This document shows positions 7,301 to 9,279 of a stretch of DNA of 9,279 bases, piece by piece. Every line of letters starts with the position of its first letter. Position 1 is the stretch's first letter. The stretch lies in the NCBI GenBank assembly GCA_045541255.1, contig JAZQIU010000042.1, positions 1-9,279 on the forward strand. The letters are read 5' to 3'. The translations under genes were made by a program, and so were the position numbers. Under the pieces are notes generated by a model. The model did no database searches, had not been told where the DNA came from, and was given only the letters and a program-made list of their open reading frames with translations. The stretch is from UMGS1124 sp045541255 (GTDB lineage Bacteria; Bacillota_I; Bacilli_A; RF39; UBA660).

Positions 7301-8430
7301 ACCCAACCCATTTCATTTGGTCGTTCGCTTTCATTTCCTCGTTGATGTTCTCTTGTTTCATCATTGAGTCCATTATCAAGTTCACTCTCATTTGTGCTGT
7401 GTTCTCTATCTCGTTCAAGTACTCTGTCAACTTGTCTTCCATCACTAATACTTGATATTGACTTGGTTGATGTTTCTTCAGATAATCTAACTTCATCATT
7501 GAGTACTTCCCTAGTTGTACTTTCTTCTTCTCTTTTAGATATAGATTCGGTAGTTGATAATCCCCAATTTTTGTGTAGGTTATGCTCATTAAACTCACTC
7601 CTTTCAGCACTTTTTCCCTTTTCATTATTATCATATACTAAATCTTTTTGTTCATCAAATGTACGAATTTTTTCTATTTCTGCAATTCGTATATTTTTTA
7701 AAGTAGCATATATTTCACGAAGTGCCATTTCTGAAATATCACTAATAGCAGTACCTACTCTAGTTATAGTTTCAATATTATCAAATAAACTAATATTAGA
7801 AAAATCAGTATGAACATAATGTGGATCTGGATTAAAGCCACATCTATTCAAAATCATATAACTAATACTTTTTGATAATAAATCTTTATACTTATCTTCT
7901 ATAACTTCATCAGTAAAACTATCTAATTTAGTATTTGATTTATTAAGCAATAAATCATTAAAGTAATCAACATAATTATCTTCAGTTAATATCACAGATA
8001 CTGATTGTATCGCTTGGTTAATATCTGCTTTATTCTCTAAATCTCCATATCTATTTTCAAGTGATTCAATAACTTGTTCTTCATATACTTTATTAACTCT
8101 CCATAAGTTAATATTTTTCTTATACCTACTATGAGTATCTGATACATCAAATACATATTTTAATTTTAAATTACCATCTTGCTCATCTAATAAAGCAATA
8201 CCTTTTGCACCTTTATTTATCCACCTATTTAATGTCTTATTCCATGTCTCTAAATCTGCACAAGCAATAGCATTAGGTTTTTGTGCATAAATAAGTAATT
8301 GTTCACTAAAATTATATTTATAGTTCATAGAAGCACATTTTAAGAAATCAAGCCATTGTCTTGAATCCTGTGATACATCTTTAATGGTTTCTTCATATAA
8401 TTCACTAATTAATTTTAATTTTGAAGCCAT
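1324..8430 (-). CDS. Giant ArdC-like/N6-adenine methyltransferase/SNF2 helicase fusion (2368 aa)
   Basis: A cytoplasmic multidomain protein of the mobile-element helicase-methylase family, similar in plan to phage P1 DarB. In order: an ArdC-like N-terminal domain (about 15-95, with LIYAQKP and WINKGAKGIALL), in ArdC a ssDNA-binding region that helps against restriction; a charged disordered linker (about 261-410); a small domain starting YKVGDTV (415-470); poorly defined regions to about 770; a methyltransferase core (about 800-1030) introduced by RYVGWGGL, with AdoMet motif I EPSCGIG (900-906), motif IV NVPF (963-966), HDYFFAK from 984 and PGGIIAFVTS; a superfamily 2 SNF2-like helicase (about 1550-2110) with Walker A VGAGKT (1570-1575), DEAH (1732-1735), ATGTP (1782-1786), MGAGTN (about 2032-2037) and QRSGR (2060-2064); and coiled coils at about 2140-2195 and 2285-2350. 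All helicase motifs are intact, so ATPase activity is likely. NVPF replaces the usual [DN]PP[YF], as I recall for this family, so methylation is less sure. AGGTGA and AAGG precede ATG 8430. It follows the 107-aa gene by 29 bases. Protection or remodelling of incoming single-stranded or hemimethylated DNA is an inference. Confidence 0.95.
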   Translation of the reverse strand: MASKLKLISELYEETIKDVSQDSRQWLDFLKCASMNYKYNFSEQLLIYAQKPNAIACADLETWNKTLNRWINKGAKGIALLDEQDGNLKLKYVFDVSDTHSRYKKNINLWRVNKVYEEQVIESLENRYGDLENKADINQAIQSVSVILTEDNYVDYFNDLLLNKSNTKLDSFTDEVIEDKYKDLLSKSISYMILNRCGFNPDPHYVHTDFSNISLFDNIETITRVGTAISDISEMALREIYATLKNIRIAEIEKIRTFDEQKDLVYDNNEKGKSAERSEFNEHNLHKNWGLSTTESISKREEESTTREVLNDEVRLSEETSTKSISSISDGRQVDRVLERDREHSTNESELDNGLNDETREHQRGNESERPNEMGWVDEQHQEHSRGNGVERTDLQLEENTENSIPFSLEEEYEYKVGDTVSIGLDEYIIDKIGTFDIELYNPKYPLFGRTMNIVEFETKMKENPANDHLIKEKDIIKFYDKNDGEIGLLYHILNKHKVNDIELELNEDGNLVAYDGDNAWDGIGFYDFLFDSLFVYNEGGKVDLLEDNELDKLKEYREHYRKLEENKKDTIILTEKEKEDIEQAKKVIDLFDTKKRELNKETTSQLSLFVPREQELADRILNIFNSFDTKYKDTFYIDGIELKTWDHIKSKKRHLTIHLKSKINTEFNNPDYSFTAFNKDKTDEIFFRECTEFNEFLKHLDKDKDFGIRLSPDTIYIFYQNFDDKNIDFSIGQNEVLLSTNKEVQEEIIDNLELPKPIIPPKKREKISNYVLHPEIPYEERINYKITDKDLGAGTESERFRNNIEAIKTLKKCEEEDRYATPEEQEVLARYVGWGGLSRAFDKEKWESAYNELEQLLTPDEFRKARDSVTSAFYTPPTVISAMYKALSNMGLEKGNILEPSCGIGNFIGLLPNNEKLKIYGVEIDDISGRIARQLYQKPSIAIQGFEKTEYSNSFFDVAIGNVPFGVDRIYDKKYDKHGFLIHDYFFAKTIDKVRPGGIIAFVTSKGTMDKESIDVRKYIAQRADLLGAIRLPNNTFKKSAGTEVTSDIIFLQKRESITDILPDWVSLDTNEDGIKMNKYFVDHPEMVLGNMKMVSGQFGQDVSVCEPYEDESLEDLLETAVSNIHAEIKEYQLEDIGEEEDLSIEADLNVKNFSYAIVDNKVYYRENSRMYPQELALTTENRVRGLIEIRDCVRELINLQLYDYPEEDIKREQEKLNDLYDKFIKKYGLINSRGNSTAFSNDSSYFLLCSLEILDENKELKRKADIFHKRTIRPHNEITKVNNSSEALLLSISEKASVDLDYMSKVSNISKEDLIKDLEGVIFRIPDKDNQEKWVNADEYLSGNVRDKLDIAEEFAKEDPRYNINVKCLKEVLPKDIETSEISVRFGATWIPEDVYQDFMYELLESSYYARRNTKIHYSELNGEWNIEGKNQDRYTVKVTSTYGTSRANAYRLFEDGLNLRDTRIFDYKINEEGKKEAVLNKKETAIAQAKQEQIKAQFAEWIWKDPDRRERLTKLYNRRFNSIRPREYDGSHIKFNGMNPEIKLRTHQVNAIARILYGGNTLLAHEVGAGKTFEMVAAAMESKRLGLCNKSLFVVPNHIIEQFASEFLQLYPSANILVSTKKDFETANRKKFCSRIATGDYDAIIIGHSQFERIPMSVERQEKILRQQLDDISNGIVELKNNGGERFSIKMLVRSQKSIERKLEKLNSQERKDDVITFEELGVDRLFVDEAHYYKNLYLYTKMRNVGGIAQTEAQKSSDLFMKCRYLDELTNNKGVIFATGTPISNSMVELYTLQRYLQYDTLLENKLQHFDAWASTFGETITAIELAPEGTGYRSKTRFAKFYNLPELMSMFKEVADIQTADTLNLPLPTAHYTNVVIKPSDLQVELVKSFSERAEKVRNREVDASVDNMLKITNDGRKLALDQRLIDELLPDYKDSKVDVCSQNIFKIWEENKEQRLAQLLFCDLSTPKNDGTFNVYDDIRNKLIEKGVPEDEIEFIHNANTETRRKELFAKVRQGKVRILIGSTPKMGAGTNCQDKLLALHDLDCPWRPSDLTQRSGRIIRQGNQNDDVYIYRYVTEKTFDAYLYQLVENKQKFISQIMTSKTPVRSAEDIDEVALSYAEIKALAAGNPLIIEKTELDSQVSKLKLLKQSHLSQIYELEDKVRKFYPEQIKNLENRIEKYKLEIEVVKNNIPNNEEKFLSMTINDKKYLDKKEAGTALTEELLKNPSTEPKEIGEYRGFKLEIWYDPFFKQHKLNLKNNLTHTVEMGASPSGNLIRIDNVLASFQDKLDNCINNLATAKEQLIKAKEEINRPFPQEQELKDKSERLEKLNILLNLNEKTNEIIDDKDELEEDNQPYKSDYER

Positions 8431-8459
8431 ATCTCACCTACCTTTCTATAAGATATTAT

Positions 8460-8783
8460 TTATTTTTTATCTTCACGATTTTGCTTTAAAATTGAAAAAT
8501 AATCTTCTTCTATGTTAATGTCATTCCCCCAAGCTAATAACTGCCATATCATATCTCCTGCTTCATTAGGAAAGAATCTTACATCTACAAATTCTTTTCC
8601 TTCATCATTAACTCTAGGAACACTATATCTTAATAATTTGTTTTTTAATTTTTCTGCAACTGCTGAAAAGTTTTCATCATCTATATTCGTAGCATTATTA
8701 AAGTTTAATATACTTACTAATTTATTAAAAAAATCAGTATCAATAGTTAATTGTACTGATGGTTTCCTTGTTGAATAAGGCAT
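8460..8783 (-). CDS. Conserved-looking small protein of unknown function (107 aa)
   Basis: I do not recognise this protein. It is soluble, with no signal peptide or membrane segment. The N-terminus (STRKPSVQLTIDTDFFNKLV, 4-23) has the look of a basic start followed by a beta strand and an amphipathic helix, which recalls ribbon-helix-helix proteins, though not enough to assign one. The middle has a charged helix (VAEKLKNKLLRYS) and a strand-loop-helix block VDVRFFPNEAGDMIWQLLAW (66-85) whose conserved-looking F-P-x-E-A and W-Q-L-L-x-W are the best search handles. The ATG at 8783 shares its A with the TAA stop of the OB-fold gene (TAATG), and AGGG at 8800-8797 plus GTGG upstream give a ribosome site, so it is translationally coupled. 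It ends 29 bases before the giant gene and is almost certainly co-transcribed with it. A helper of the helicase-methylase is possible from position alone. Confidence 0.85.
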   Translation of the reverse strand: MPYSTRKPSVQLTIDTDFFNKLVSILNFNNATNIDDENFSAVAEKLKNKLLRYSVPRVNDEGKEFVDVRFFPNEAGDMIWQLLAWGNDINIEEDYFSILKQNREDKK

Positions 8784-9100
8784 TATTTTCTCGCCACCCT
8801 TCTAATTTTTCTAGGATATATTTTCATTATTTCTATTTCTTTAGTAGCTCTATTATAATTTTCTTTTAATGAGCCACAAATTTCTATATAATTTCCTACT
8901 CTACAATGAGATATAGATTTTTCATAACTCGTATTTAATACAGAAAAGATAATTGTATTTGAACTAATATATATTTCGTTTTTATCGTAAGAATCTTCAA
9001 TATCATTTTCCATTATTTTTAATACTATATCTATCCAATCGGAACTATCTTTATTTGGTCTTTTTTCTAAAACTATTCCAGAAAAAACTACTACATTCAT
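8783..9100 (-). CDS. Probable OB-fold single-stranded-DNA-binding protein (105 aa)
   Basis: The layout matches a minimal SSB/PriB-type OB fold. It has a first strand at the very N-terminus (MNVVVFSGIVLEKRPN, compare the 'N-x-V-x-L-x-G-x-L' start of SSB), a middle strand pair around WIDIVLKIMEN (22-32), then NTIIFSVLNTSYEKSI (about 48-63) and VGNYIEICGSLKENY (68-82), which matches the 'K-G-x-x-[VI]-x-[IV]-x-G-x-L' block of the SSB family. A basic tail (RKIRRVARK) replaces the acidic tail that bacterial SSBs use to recruit partners, so it would bind DNA without that interaction site. The start is firm: GAGGTGG at 9114-9108 is seven bases before ATG 9100. Its start overlaps the stop of the preceding gene and its stop overlaps the start of the next one, both as TAATG. 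It probably coats or guards single-stranded DNA during transfer or replication of the element. The fold is fairly sure, the exact family is not. Confidence 0.8.
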   Translation of the reverse strand: MNVVVFSGIVLEKRPNKDSSDWIDIVLKIMENDIEDSYDKNEIYISSNTIIFSVLNTSYEKSISHCRVGNYIEICGSLKENYNRATKEIEIMKIYPRKIRRVARK

Positions 9101-9279
9101 TATCTTTCCACCTCTCTATTCTTATTGTTTAAATAAAAATCATGAGTTGTTTTTATATCTTGAACTTTAACATTCTCACTTTGTTCAAATAAATATTTGT
9201 ATTGGTCTTCAATACTATTGATAGTATCTTTTAATATTCTATCTGCATTTTCTTTATCTTCTGCTAATACAGTAATATC
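9100..9279 (-). CDS. C-terminal 59 residues of an unidentified gene (partial)
   Basis: From the right edge one minus-strand frame is open to a TAA at 9102-9100; the other two minus frames are stopped within the first 25 bases. The visible tail begins DITVLAEDKENADRILKDT and continues as a helical, charged chain to the end (NNKNREVER). There is no in-frame ATG in the window, so the start lies outside. The stop shares its last A with the ATG of the OB-fold gene (TAATG), the same coupling seen at the next junction, which supports that this is a true gene and the upstream member of the same operon. The tail is too short and too plain to name a family. Confidence 0.75.
   Translation of the reverse strand, partial: DITVLAEDKENADRILKDTINSIEDQYKYLFEQSENVKVQDIKTTHDFYLNNKNREVER

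Noticed and set aside
7364..7813. 149-codon open frame on the plus strand
   Set aside because: It is antisense to the giant gene's N-terminal part and linker, serine/leucine-rich as expected for the reverse of Glu/Arg/Asp/Ser codons, with no family features.
1324..8430. Metallopeptidase domain as in full-length ArdC
   Set aside because: No HExxH zinc motif was found in the giant protein; only the N-terminal ArdC-like part is present.
8512..8778. 88-codon open frame on the plus strand
   Set aside because: Antisense to the 107-aa gene, which has a ribosome site and a coupled start; no independent support.
1..9279. CRISPR array, tRNA, insertion sequence or recombinase
   Set aside because: No regularly spaced direct repeats, no cloverleaf-like segment, no terminal inverted repeats and no transposase or integrase motifs were seen on either strand.

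Overview
The window is a strongly AT-rich stretch in which every supported gene lies on the minus strand, so the order of transcription is from the right end (9279) to the left end (1). Low G+C, strong Shine-Dalgarno sites, tightly packed overlapping genes and the gene content all point to a Gram-positive Firmicutes/Bacillota host (Clostridia- or Bacilli-like gut bacterium). The locus looks like the accessory or transfer operon of an integrative conjugative element of the broad Tn1549-like type, or a related plasmid. The standard genetic code fits all genes. No integrase, relaxase, coupling protein or type IV secretion gene is inside the window, so the element assignment rests mainly on the giant helicase-methylase and the DUF3848-like gene.

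Right part (9279 to 8460): the C-terminal end of an unrecognised gene is followed by a small protein that looks like an OB-fold single-stranded-DNA-binding protein, and then by a 107-residue protein of unknown function. Both junctions are one-base TAATG stop/start overlaps, so the three genes look translationally coupled.

Centre (8430 to 1324): one giant gene encodes a 2368-residue protein. It has an ArdC-like N-terminal domain, a charged disordered linker, accessory regions, a class I adenine-N6 DNA methyltransferase-like domain, a complete SNF2-like superfamily 2 helicase and C-terminal coiled coils. It belongs to a known mobile-element family with the same broad plan as phage P1 DarB, and a role in protecting or processing transferred DNA is the best guess.

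Left part (1323 to 1): a compact three-gene cassette follows. It has a good sigma-A-type promoter in the 60-base gap after the giant gene, two tandem paralogous XRE-type helix-turn-helix regulators, and a small acidic helical protein of unknown function. A perfect 8-bp hairpin with a six-T tail starts right after the last stop codon. All three reading frames overlap. Beyond the terminator a DUF3848-like gene with a strong ribosome binding site begins and runs off the left edge.

Taken together, a constitutive or read-through transfer operon (OB-fold protein, unknown protein, helicase-methylase) seems to be interrupted by a self-contained regulatory module, which may control itself and/or downstream genes. 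There is no gene-free stretch longer than about 60 bases, and no tRNA, rRNA, CRISPR array, insertion sequence or attachment site was seen.
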